Origin: Streptomyces sp. NBRC 109706
Lineage (GTDB): Bacteria; Actinomycetota; Actinomycetes; Streptomycetales; Streptomycetaceae
Assembly: GCF_000974485.1 (NCBI RefSeq)
Contig: NZ_BBOM01000004.1
Coordinates: 1-64,000 of the forward strand
Direction of reading: 5' to 3'
DNA length: 64,000 nucleotides
Part shown: piece after piece, positions 48,237-55,937 of the stretch
Layout of the letters: each line of letters starts with the position of its first letter
How positions within the stretch are numbered: position 1 is the first letter of the stretch
The notes under the pieces: model-generated
The model's input: only the letters and a program-made list of their open reading frames with translations
Databases searched by the model: none
What the model was told of the DNA's origin: nothing
Translations under genes and position numbers: made by a program

Positions 48237-49238
48237 TCAGCTGGTGAGCCAGCCCCGGGCGGCGGCCCGTACGCCCGCCTGGAAGCGGTTGGTGGCGCCC
48301 AGCCGGTGCATCAGTTGGGCCACCACCCGGCTCACCGACCGCTGGGAGACGCCGAGGCGTTCGGAGATCTCGTCGTTGGAGAGGCCGGCCGCCATCATCA
48401 GCAGCACATCGCGGTCCAGCCCGACGGGGGCCGCGGTGGGCGCGTGGTCCTGGGGGGCGGGCGGCGGCGGTTCGGCGAAGTCCTGGGCCTCGCTCCAGCA
48501 GAGGCCGAAGAACTGGCGGGCGTAGTCGACCACGGCCAGGTCGCGGACCAGGGCCACTCCGGCGGACGAGTTCGCCGGGTCGAGCGGCAGCACCGCCACG
48601 TCCCCGTCGTAGATCAGCAGCCGGGAGGCCAGGACGCCGGTGACGCGGGCCTCGCAGCCGGCGGCGAGCAGCCGCTCCACATGGCGGGCGGTGGGCCGGT
48701 GGTGGCGGGCGCCGTGCTGGTAGAGGGCGCGGATCCGGACGCCGCGTTTGAGCAGGCCCAGGGAGACGGGCCGGGAGGCGCGGAGGGCCGCCTCGGTCTG
48801 GCCGCCGCCGGGGACGACGGAGTCCAGGGACTCGGTGCAGGTGCGGGCCAGATCGTCGATGACGGCGCGGATGTTCTCGATGCCCTCGACGACCTCGATG
48901 CTGGTGCGCGCCGAACGCAGCGAGCGGGCCTGGAGGTAGTCGCCGGAGAGGGCGTGCAGTCGTTCCCTGGTGGCGGCCATCGCCACCCGTCGTTCCAGGA
49001 TGTCGCCCTCGATCGGCGCCAGCAGGGACTCGGCGGCGTTCTCCGGGTTGATGGCGACCCAGCCGCCGCCGGGCGAGGGCTGCAGGAGGCCGAGCCGGGC
49101 GAGCCTTCGTTCGGCGTCCAGCACCTCCTCCACCGTCAGCTCCAGCTGCCGGGACAGCTCGTTGGCGTCCGCCGTGGGGTGGGTGACCCGGAGTTGGTAG
49201 ATCCGTACCGTGGTGGCGTCGATCTCGTGGTCGATCAC
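48237..49238 (-). CDS. TrmB-like/LuxR hybrid transcriptional regulator, copy 1
   Basis: 333 residues. N-terminal winged-helix region of TrmB type (about 1-75; VEEVLDAERRLARLGLLQPS), a central regulatory region with the conserved EVVEGIENIRAVIDDLARTC block, and a C-terminal LuxR HTH (about 270-333; LSNDEISERLGVSQRSVSRV). Shares long blocks with the next gene, so the two arose by duplication. No receiver domain: not a two-component regulator. Probably controls the nearby peptide/ATP-grasp genes, but this is inference. Confidence 0.85.
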   Translation of the reverse strand: MIDHEIDATTVRIYQLRVTHPTADANELSRQLELTVEEVLDAERRLARLGLLQPSPGGGWVAINPENAAESLLAPIEGDILERRVAMAATRERLHALSGDYLQARSLRSARTSIEVVEGIENIRAVIDDLARTCTESLDSVVPGGGQTEAALRASRPVSLGLLKRGVRIRALYQHGARHHRPTARHVERLLAAGCEARVTGVLASRLLIYDGDVAVLPLDPANSSAGVALVRDLAVVDYARQFFGLCWSEAQDFAEPPPPAPQDHAPTAAPVGLDRDVLLMMAAGLSNDEISERLGVSQRSVSRVVAQLMHRLGATNRFQAGVRAAARGWLTS

Positions 49239-49416
49239 GTCAGTCGCTTCCCTGTCGGGACAACCTCCGCCGGGGGAACGGAGGTTCTGGAGACAGTTGG
49301 GGTCGGACAGTCGAGGACGGTCGGCTGCGTGGGGTTGGTTGCGCGAGTGCGGTCGCGCGCGGGCGGTTGCGAGGGTGGGGCGTGGGCGGGGAGGTGTCGC
49401 GTGGGGGCGCGACGGG

Positions 49417-50400
49417 TCAGGTGAGCCAGCCCTGGAGCGCCGCCCGGGCCCCGGCCTGGAACCTGCTGTCGGCGCCGAGACGTTCCATCAGCCTGGCCAC
49501 GATCCTGCTCACCGACCGTGGTGACATGCCGAGTTGGTGGGCGATGGCTTCGTCCTTCTTGCCGGCGGCCATCAACACCAGGACGTCACGCTCCACATCG
49601 CTCGGCTCGCTGCCCGAGCGCTGGTCCTCCTCGGCGAAGTCGATCGCGCGGTCCCAGTAGTGCTCGAAGAGCTGCTGGAGGAAGTTGAGGACGGCGGGCG
49701 CCCGCACCAGGGCGACGCCGGCCGCCGTGTGCAGCGGGTCGATCGGCAGCACCGCGCAGCTGGCGTCGTAGATCAGCATCCGGGAGGGCAGCACGCTGGC
49801 GCTGCGCACCTGGGCGCCGGCGCCCACCAGGGTCGCCGCGTAGACCACGGTGGCGCGGTGTTTGCGGGCGGTGTGCTGGAACAACATCCGGGTCTTGACG
49901 CCGCGTTCCAACGTTTCAAGGTCGAGCGGGGTGGCGGCGCGGATGGCGCCCTCCGGCTGGCCGCCGCCGGGGACGAGGGCGTCCAGCGTCTCGGTGCAGG
50001 TGCGGGCCAGATCGTCGATGACGGCGCGGATGTTCTCGATGCCCTCGACCACCTCGATGCTGCTCTTGGCCGACCGCATGGAGCGGGCTTCGAGATAGTC
50101 GCCGGAGAGGGCGTGCAGCCTGGCCCTGGTCGCGGCCATGGCGATCCGCCGCTGGAGGATGTCCTGTTCGAGGGGGGCCAACAGGGCGTCGGCGGCGCTC
50201 TCCGGGCTGATCGCCACCCGGCCGCCGCTGGGCGAGGTGCGCAACAGGCCGAGGGTGAAGAGGCGTTCTTCGGACGAGGTGACCTCGTCCTCGGTCAATC
50301 CGGCGCGGACCGCGATCTGACTCACGGAATCTGTGGGATGGATCACGCGGAGCCGGTAGACTCGGGTCGCCGCTGCGTCTATTTCGCCGGATTCGTGCAC
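49417..50400 (-). CDS. TrmB-like/LuxR hybrid transcriptional regulator, copy 2
   Basis: 327 residues, same architecture as its downstream paralogue: TrmB-like N-terminus (LTEDEVTSSEERLFTLGLLR), a central domain with EVVEGIENIRAVIDDLARTC, and LuxR HTH at the C-terminus (about 265-327; KKDEAIAHQLGMSPRSVSRI). The copies differ mainly in the linker and the acidic stretch before the HTH. Divergent from the small peptide gene; only 160 bp separate the two starts. Role: likely local regulator with possible small-molecule or peptide input; no ligand known. Confidence 0.85.
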   Translation of the reverse strand: MHESGEIDAAATRVYRLRVIHPTDSVSQIAVRAGLTEDEVTSSEERLFTLGLLRTSPSGGRVAISPESAADALLAPLEQDILQRRIAMAATRARLHALSGDYLEARSMRSAKSSIEVVEGIENIRAVIDDLARTCTETLDALVPGGGQPEGAIRAATPLDLETLERGVKTRMLFQHTARKHRATVVYAATLVGAGAQVRSASVLPSRMLIYDASCAVLPIDPLHTAAGVALVRAPAVLNFLQQLFEHYWDRAIDFAEEDQRSGSEPSDVERDVLVLMAAGKKDEAIAHQLGMSPRSVSRIVARLMERLGADSRFQAGARAALQGWLT

Positions 50401-50444
50401 GCTCTTCTTCCTCGAACGACGTCGGCCAGCCCCTTGGCGTCAAC

Positions 50445-50450
50445 TTGACA
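50445..50450 (+). promoter_or_regulatory. possible -35 element for the peptide gene
   Basis: A perfect TTGACA at 50445-50450 in an AT-richer patch of the divergent region. The -10 is unclear: at 16-18 bp spacing the sequence is AGTGAC/GTGACT, not a good match. Read as a possible activator-dependent promoter. Confidence 0.3.
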
Positions 50451-50491
50451 GGCGAGATGATGCCACAGTGACTCTATCGACTTCTCCGTGA

Positions 50492-50505
50492 ATGCTCGTG
50501 AGCAT
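50492..50505. promoter_or_regulatory. inverted repeat, candidate operator
   Basis: ATGCTC-GT-GAGCAT, 6-bp arms around 2 bp, 56 bp before the peptide gene start and 92 bp from the divergent regulator start. Plausible binding site for a dimeric LuxR-type HTH. Pattern only. Confidence 0.4.
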
Positions 50506-50560
50506 GATTGCGCCAGCATGCCACTCATGTTCGTCTATGTGGACACGGAAGAGGGAACCC

Positions 50561-50695
50561 GTGAAGAAGTTTGCTCTCGCCCTTAGCGCAGCCCTTTTGG
50601 TCGCGGCTGTGTCCGGAGGAGTAGCCGCCGCTCAGGGCTCCGCCTCGGAATCCGGTTCGAACCAGGCCGTCTCGACGCTCAACATCTGGGCCTGA
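50561..50695 (+). CDS. small secreted peptide (44 residues)
   Basis: A 44-residue precursor: basic start VKK, hydrophobic core FALALSAALLVAAVSGG, and an AAA-type cleavage site near residue 24, leaving a mature peptide of ~20 residues (QGSASESGSNQAVSTLNIWA). GTG at 50561 is preceded by GAAGAGGGA; a longer frame from 50492 has no signal peptide character upstream. No Cys, no RiPP-type leader motif, and no export ABC transporter nearby. It is 22 bp before the ATP-grasp gene, so they are probably co-transcribed. May be a signalling peptide or a RiPP-like precursor; function unknown. Confidence 0.65.
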   Translation: MKKFALALSAALLVAAVSGGVAAAQGSASESGSNQAVSTLNIWA

Positions 50696-50717
50696 TCAAG
50701 GGTCTCGGAAGGTCCGT

Positions 50718-51968
50718 GTGAGCAGCGAGGGCGGCATGATCAAGCCACCAGCGCCGTTGGCGGTGCTGCTCAGCCCGCGGCGATCCGTGGTCGAGGCCGC
50801 CAGAGCTGTGGGTGCCCGCAGCCTGGTCCTCGCGCCGGACCTTTCGAGCCCCGAGATCCAGGAGGCCGTGGAACTGGCCGACGAGGCCATGACCGTGGAG
50901 TGGTCCGACCACTCGCGGTTGATGATGTCCATCGGTCACCTCGCGAACCTTCCTGTCAGGATCTCCGTCTTCGGTTTCGCCGAGGCCAGCGCACTCGCGG
51001 CGGCCCGGGCGAACGAGGTGCTGCGTTTTCCTGGCAATCCCCATGCGGCCGTCGCGTACCTCACGGACAAGGCGGCCCTGCGTGGCAAGGTCAACCAGCT
51101 CACCGGTGCCCCCGTCCGGTTCGAGCAGTGCGACCGGGCCGCACACCTGGAAGCCGCCGCCGCGCGAGTGGGCTTTCCGTGTGTGGCCAAGCCACGCACC
51201 GGGTTCGGCGGCCAGGGCGTCCATCTGCTGCGTGACGCGGCGGACGCGGCGCTCCTGGCCGCCGGACTGGCGGCGGAACCCGCCCTGATCGTCGAGGAGT
51301 TCCTGGAGGGCCCGGAGTTCAGCGTGGAGGCCCACTCCCGGGCGGGCACCCACACCATCCTGGCGGTGTCCAGGAAGTACACCTCGGGGATACCCGAGGG
51401 CACCGAGACGGGCTACGACCTGCCGGCGGAACTGGATGAGGAAACGACTCAGCAGATCCACCAGTTGGTGGTGGCCACCCTCAACACCGCGGGACACCGC
51501 AGTGGCCCATCCGGGACCGAGGTGATCCTCACCAAGGCGGGGCCACGCCTGATCGAGTCGCACGCCCATCCGGGCGAGGACTGGATCAGCGATCTGCTGG
51601 TGCTCGCGGAGGGCACGGACCTCGCGGCGCTGACCATCGCCGCCGCGCTCGAACTGCCCCAGCCGGCCAGCCGACCACCGCGCCGCTACGCCGGTATCCG
51701 TCAACTGCGCCTGCCACCCGGAGTGTTGGCGGCCGTGGAGGGCGTCAACGAGGCGTTGGCGCTGCCCGGGGTGACGGGGGTCGAGATCTCCGTCCCCCTG
51801 GGCGGCCATGTTCCGGAGACCACCAGCCGGGTCGCCGGACATGGTTCCGTCACCGCTGTCAGTGACGGCCCCCAGGCGTTGGAAGCCGTGCTCAGAAAGG
51901 CGCAGGACACCCTTCGGCCGATCGTGGTACCCGTGTCCGCAAGCGAGGAGGAGCACTCTGCTGCCTGA
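50718..51968 (+). CDS. ATP-grasp domain ligase
   Basis: 416 residues with an ATP-grasp fold: N-terminal pre-ATP-grasp Rossmann-like domain (about 1-115), a central domain with the nucleotide-binding Lys in VAKPRTGFGGQGVHLL and metal-binding residues in LIVEEFLEGPEFSVEAH and RLIESHAHPGEDWISDLL, and a C-terminal lid. It resembles amino-acid/peptide ligases that activate a carboxylate as acyl-phosphate. GTG 50718 is preceded by GGAAGG. Overlaps the DUF1015 gene region at its end. Substrates unknown; could join amino acids or modify the neighbouring peptide. Confidence 0.8.
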   Translation: MSSEGGMIKPPAPLAVLLSPRRSVVEAARAVGARSLVLAPDLSSPEIQEAVELADEAMTVEWSDHSRLMMSIGHLANLPVRISVFGFAEASALAAARANEVLRFPGNPHAAVAYLTDKAALRGKVNQLTGAPVRFEQCDRAAHLEAAAARVGFPCVAKPRTGFGGQGVHLLRDAADAALLAAGLAAEPALIVEEFLEGPEFSVEAHSRAGTHTILAVSRKYTSGIPEGTETGYDLPAELDEETTQQIHQLVVATLNTAGHRSGPSGTEVILTKAGPRLIESHAHPGEDWISDLLVLAEGTDLAALTIAAALELPQPASRPPRRYAGIRQLRLPPGVLAAVEGVNEALALPGVTGVEISVPLGGHVPETTSRVAGHGSVTAVSDGPQALEAVLRKAQDTLRPIVVPVSASEEEHSAA

Positions 51969-51984
51969 GCTGTCCCGCCCGCTG

Positions 51985-52977
51985 GTGCCGCCGAGCAGCC
52001 CGGCCCCGCGCGCGGATCTGCTGCTCCCCTTCCACGGTGTGCTCGCCCGTCCCCTCGACCGCGCCAGCTACTACGTGCTGGAGCGGATGGACGCGGTGGG
52101 GGCGGTGGAACAGCGGGGCGTGCTCGGCGCGTTGAGCCTGCAGGGCGTGGAGAGCGGGCATGTGCTGCGCCATCAGCAGGTGGGCGAGTCCGCCGTGCGG
52201 CTCCAGGCCAGGCTGCTGAAGGAGCGCGGCGGCAGCGTCGATCCGCTGCTGTTGGCCGCGCCCAGCCTGGGCGCCTTCCGCAGCTGTGTCGAGGAGACGG
52301 TGCGCCGGCCGGCCGTCCAGGAGTTGGGCACCCCCGAGGGCGGCGTGCAGCGGCTCTGGGTGTGCGATCCGCGGTGGGCGCTGGAGCCGCCCCCGTTGCC
52401 CCCGCTGCTGCTGGCCGACGGCCACCACCGTCTTGAGGCCGCGCGCCGGCTGTACCGCGCGCATCCGGGCGCGGTGGGGGACCGGCTGCTGGCCCTGGTC
52501 GTGGACTACCGGCAGTACCCGTTGACGTTGTCCGCGACGCACCGGGTGGTGCCTGGGCTCGATCTGAACCGTGCGGTGCGGTCCGCTGCGCGGATCGCCC
52601 GGGTGCGTGAACTCCCGCCGGCGCAGCGGCCGGTGCCGCGTCCCGGCACCTATCTGCTGACCGGGCACGGGCGGATCTGGGGCCTGTCGGAGATCTCGCC
52701 GCAGGCCCTCGCCGGGCGGCTGCGCACCCTGCCGGCCGAATGGGTCGAGCTGCCGGCGGCGATCAGCGACCATGTGCTGATCCCGGTGCTCTGCGAGGAC
52801 CAGCAGCTGGTGCCGGTGCCGCGCTACACCAGCCAGTACCCGGCGTCGGACGAGGTGGCGCTGATCCTGCCGCCGCCCACCTGGGACCAGATCTGGGCCG
52901 GTGCCGCCAGCGGTGCCGGGATGCCGCCGAAGAGCACCCATCTGGGGCCCTCGCCGGTCGGCGGCCCCCTGGACTGA
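51985..52977 (+). CDS. DUF1015 family protein
   Basis: About 330 residues, with the DUF1015 signature LLADGHHRLEAARRLY near residue 147. DUF1015 proteins have a ParB/SerK-like core, which in some relatives acts as a serine kinase, and are usually located near serine or central metabolism genes. The start is uncertain: the first conventional start is GTG 51985, without SD, but GAGGAGGAG (51945-51953) sits ideally before a CTG at 51958. The reading frame is open upstream, overlapping the ATP-grasp stop. Third gene of the peptide/ATP-grasp operon; function there unknown. Confidence 0.75.
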   Translation: MPPSSPAPRADLLLPFHGVLARPLDRASYYVLERMDAVGAVEQRGVLGALSLQGVESGHVLRHQQVGESAVRLQARLLKERGGSVDPLLLAAPSLGAFRSCVEETVRRPAVQELGTPEGGVQRLWVCDPRWALEPPPLPPLLLADGHHRLEAARRLYRAHPGAVGDRLLALVVDYRQYPLTLSATHRVVPGLDLNRAVRSAARIARVRELPPAQRPVPRPGTYLLTGHGRIWGLSEISPQALAGRLRTLPAEWVELPAAISDHVLIPVLCEDQQLVPVPRYTSQYPASDEVALILPPPTWDQIWAGAASGAGMPPKSTHLGPSPVGGPLD

Positions 52978-53044
52978 GGGCCCGCCGGGTGCGCGGGCCG
53001 GTCAGGCCGGGGCCGTCCTTTCTCACGCGGGGCGGGGCGGCCGG

Positions 53045-53071
53045 GTGAGACCGAGGTTTCGTCCATGTCAC
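53045..53071 (-). promoter_or_regulatory. predicted GlnR operator upstream of narK
   Basis: Read on the minus strand: GTGAC-n6-GAAAC-n6-CTCAC. Known consensus: GTnAC-n6-GAAAC-n6-GTnAC-n6-GAAAC. The first two blocks match exactly, the third at 4 of 5, the fourth poorly. It ends 80 bp before the narK start. GlnR is the global nitrogen regulator of streptomycetes. Sequence match only, but nitrate transport is its expected target. Confidence 0.65.
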
Positions 53072-53150
53072 CTCCCGCCAACAGACCGGAAGTGCGGCGT
53101 CCCTAGCTTCGGCGGTACGACCACGGGACCCGGATATCGCTGGAGGCGCC

Positions 53151-54548
53151 ATGACAGTCACCCAACCGAAGTCCGCCCGCCGTGGTGGGCGCTGGATCGA
53201 GGAGTGGGAGCCGGAGGACGAGCACTTCTGGCGCACCAGGGGCGAGCGGATCGCCCGCCGCAACCTGGCGTTCTCCATCGTCTCCGAGCACATCGGGTTC
53301 TCGATCTGGACGCTCTGGTCGGTGCTGGTGCTCTTCATGGGCGACGAGTACGGCATCGACGCCGCCGGGAAGTTCTTCCTGGTCTCGGTGGCCACCCTGG
53401 TGGGCGCGCTGGTCCGGGTGCCCTACACCTTCGCCGTCGCGCGGTTCGGCGGGCGCAACTGGACGGTGGTCTCGGCCTCGTTGCTGCTGCTGCCCACGGT
53501 GGCGGCCTGGTGGGTGATGGAGCCGGGCACCTCGTACAGCACCTTTGTCTGGGTCGCCGTCCTCACCGGCGTCGGCGGCGGCAACTTCGCCTCCTCGATG
53601 ACCAACATCAACGCGTTCTTCCCGCTGCGCAAGAAGGGTTGGGCGCTGGGTCTGAACGCGGGCGGCGGCAACATCGGGGTGCCGGTGGTCCAGCTGGTCG
53701 GCCTGCTGGTGATCGCCACTGCGGGGGACGGCAGCCCCCGGGTGCTGCTGGCCGTGTACGCGCCGCTGATCGTGCTGGCCACGGTGCTGGCCTGGCGCTG
53801 CATGGACAATCTCGCGCCGGTCACCAACGACACCGGGGCCGCCCGCGAGTCGGTCGGGGACGCCCACACCTGGATCATGTCGTTCCTGTACATCGGCACC
53901 TTCGGCTCCTTCATCGGCTACAGCTTCGCCTTCGGTCTCGTGCTCCAGAACCAGTTCGACCGGACCCCGCTGCAGGCCGCCTCGATCACCTTCATCGGGC
54001 CGCTGCTCGGCTCGTTGGTGCGGCCGATCGGCGGCCTGGCGGCCGACCGGTTCGGCGGCGCGCGGATCACCCTGGCCACCTTCGTCGGCATGGCGGCGGC
54101 CACCGGGGTGGTGATCGCGGCCTCGCGGAGCGAGTCGCTGCCGGTCTTCCTCGTCGGCTTCACCGCGCTCTTCGTGCTCAGCGGGGTGGGCAACGGATCG
54201 ACGTACAAGATGATCCCGGGGATCTACCAGGCCAAGGCCGGCGCCCTCGGACTGACCGGGGAGGCGGCGGCGGCCTACGGGCGGCGGCTCTCCGGCGCCG
54301 CCATCGGCCTGATCGGCGCGGTGGGCGCGCTGGGCGGCCTCGGCATCAACCTCGCCTTCCGGCAGTCCTTCCTCGCCACCGGTTCCGGCGCCGGCGCGTT
54401 CACCGCGTTCCTCGCCTTCTACGCCGCGTGTTCCGTCGTCACCTGGGCCGTATACCTGCGGGGCGGCGGCCGCTCGGGGGCCTCCTCCGGCGGGCGGGTG
54501 GCGGCCGGGAATCGGCCCAGCGAGGAGCCCGCCTACGTGGGGGTGTGA
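53151..54548 (+). CDS. narK: nitrate/nitrite MFS transporter
   Basis: 465 residues, twelve-helix major facilitator of the nitrate/nitrite porter family. Signature GGGNFASSMTNINAFFP is near residue 142, with the conserved helix 11 region (GLIGAVGALGGLGIN) toward the C-terminus; the GNGSTYKMIPGI block is also present. It moves nitrate in or nitrite out. ATG 53151 follows GGAGG. A GlnR-box-like sequence lies 80 bp upstream, and the next gene is NnaR-like, so the pair looks like a nitrate-assimilation module. Confidence 0.92.
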   Translation: MTVTQPKSARRGGRWIEEWEPEDEHFWRTRGERIARRNLAFSIVSEHIGFSIWTLWSVLVLFMGDEYGIDAAGKFFLVSVATLVGALVRVPYTFAVARFGGRNWTVVSASLLLLPTVAAWWVMEPGTSYSTFVWVAVLTGVGGGNFASSMTNINAFFPLRKKGWALGLNAGGGNIGVPVVQLVGLLVIATAGDGSPRVLLAVYAPLIVLATVLAWRCMDNLAPVTNDTGAARESVGDAHTWIMSFLYIGTFGSFIGYSFAFGLVLQNQFDRTPLQAASITFIGPLLGSLVRPIGGLAADRFGGARITLATFVGMAAATGVVIAASRSESLPVFLVGFTALFVLSGVGNGSTYKMIPGIYQAKAGALGLTGEAAAAYGRRLSGAAIGLIGAVGALGGLGINLAFRQSFLATGSGAGAFTAFLAFYAACSVVTWAVYLRGGGRSGASSGGRVAAGNRPSEEPAYVGV

Positions 54549-54591
54549 GCCCGGCCGGGCGCCCGACCCGCGCGACAGGTCGGGGTCGGGC

Positions 54592-54607
54592 GTAACACCG
54601 GGGAAAT
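54592..54607 (+). promoter_or_regulatory. half GlnR-box-like sequence upstream of nnaR-like gene
   Basis: GTAAC-n6-GAAAT at 54592-54607: first block exact, second 4 of 5. The expected next blocks are poor. It lies 78 bp before the ATG, nearly the same distance as the narK box, on the opposite strand. Confidence 0.4.
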
Positions 54608-54685
54608 CCGTGGGAACCAGGCCCGTCATGGCAGATTGACAGGGTCAGCCGCACGCTATCGATCACAGGTGGAACGGTCAGGCCG

Positions 54686-55843
54686 ATGCCGCAGGAACAG
54701 CAGCACCAGGAAAACCCCGTCCGGCCACTGGATGGCTTCACCGTCGGTGTCACGGCGGCCCGGCGCGCCGAGGAGTTGGGCGCGCTGTTGCGGCGACGGG
54801 GCGCCGAGGTGGTGCACGCTCCGGCGCTGCGCATCGTGCCCCTCGCCGACGACGACCAACTGCTCCACTCCACCGAGCGGTTGATCGAGCAGGCGCCCGA
54901 TCTGGTGGTGGCCACCACCGCCATCGGCTTCCGGGGCTGGGTGGAGGCGGCCGACGGCTGGGGCCTGGGCGAATCGCTGCTGGCCACCCTCTCCACCGCC
55001 GAGGTGCTGGCGCGCGGCCCCAAGGTGCGCGGCGCGATCCGGGCGGCGGGGCTGACCGAGAGCTGGTCGCCGGCGTCCGAGTCGATGGCCGAGGTGCTGC
55101 AACGCCTGCTGGACCAGGACGTCTCGGGCCGCCGCATCGCGCTCCAACTCCACGGCGAGCCGCTGCCGGGGTTCATGGAGGCGCTGCGCGCCGCCGGCGC
55201 CGAGGTGGTGGACGTCCCGGTCTACCGCTGGATGCCGCCGGCCGACATCACACCCGTCGACCGGATGATCGATACCGTGATCGCCCGTGGCCTGGACGCC
55301 GTCACCTTCACCTCGGCCCCCGCCGCCGCCTCGCTGCTCCGCCGCGCCGAGGAACGCGGCCAGCTGGAACCGCTGTTGGACGCCTTCAAACGCGAGGTCC
55401 TGGCCGCCTGCGTGGGCCCGGTCACGGCGCTGCCGCTCCAGACGCACGACGTGCCGACCAGGGCCCCGGAACGGTTCAGGCTCGGCCCGCTGGTCCAGCT
55501 GCTCTGCGCCGAACTGCCCGCCAGGGCCGAGGTGTTGCCGGTGGCCGGCCACCGGCTGGAGATCCGGGGGCGCGCGGTGGTGCTGGACGGCGCGCTCCGT
55601 CCGGTGCCGCCGGCGGGCATGGCCCTGCTGCGCGCCCTGGCGCGCAGGCCGGGGTGGGTCGTCGCCCGTGCCGATCTGCTGCGCGCGCTCCCGGGCGCCG
55701 GGCGCGACGAGCACGCCGTGGAGACGGCGATGGCCAGGCTGCGCACCGCGCTCGGCGTCCCCGCGGTGATCCAGACCGTGGTCAAACGCGGCTACCGGCT
55801 GGCCCTCGACCCGGCGCTCGAAGCCCCCAAGTACGGCGACTGA
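54686..55843 (+). CDS. nnaR: HemD-domain/winged-helix transcriptional regulator (NnaR-like)
   Basis: 385 residues. Uroporphyrinogen-III synthase-like domain (about 15-265; FTVGVTAARRAEELGALL and VTFTSAPAAASLLRRA) fused to an OmpR-type winged helix (about 290-378; RPGWVVARADLLRALPG, AVETAMARLRTALG). This fusion is the NnaR type: in S. coelicolor a regulator of nitrate/nitrite assimilation working with GlnR, next to narK (recalled). It is not expected to be the main haem enzyme. ATG 54686 has a weak SD (GGAACGG). Confidence 0.87.
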   Translation: MPQEQQHQENPVRPLDGFTVGVTAARRAEELGALLRRRGAEVVHAPALRIVPLADDDQLLHSTERLIEQAPDLVVATTAIGFRGWVEAADGWGLGESLLATLSTAEVLARGPKVRGAIRAAGLTESWSPASESMAEVLQRLLDQDVSGRRIALQLHGEPLPGFMEALRAAGAEVVDVPVYRWMPPADITPVDRMIDTVIARGLDAVTFTSAPAAASLLRRAEERGQLEPLLDAFKREVLAACVGPVTALPLQTHDVPTRAPERFRLGPLVQLLCAELPARAEVLPVAGHRLEIRGRAVVLDGALRPVPPAGMALLRALARRPGWVVARADLLRALPGAGRDEHAVETAMARLRTALGVPAVIQTVVKRGYRLALDPALEAPKYGD

Positions 55844-55937
55844 CCAGCACCCGGACGTGTCGCGGCGGCTGTCGGGGCCGCCAACTTCGCGTACGGTTGA
55901 CGGCTGCCCTGCACTGCAGCAGAAGGGGGCCGGAGCG

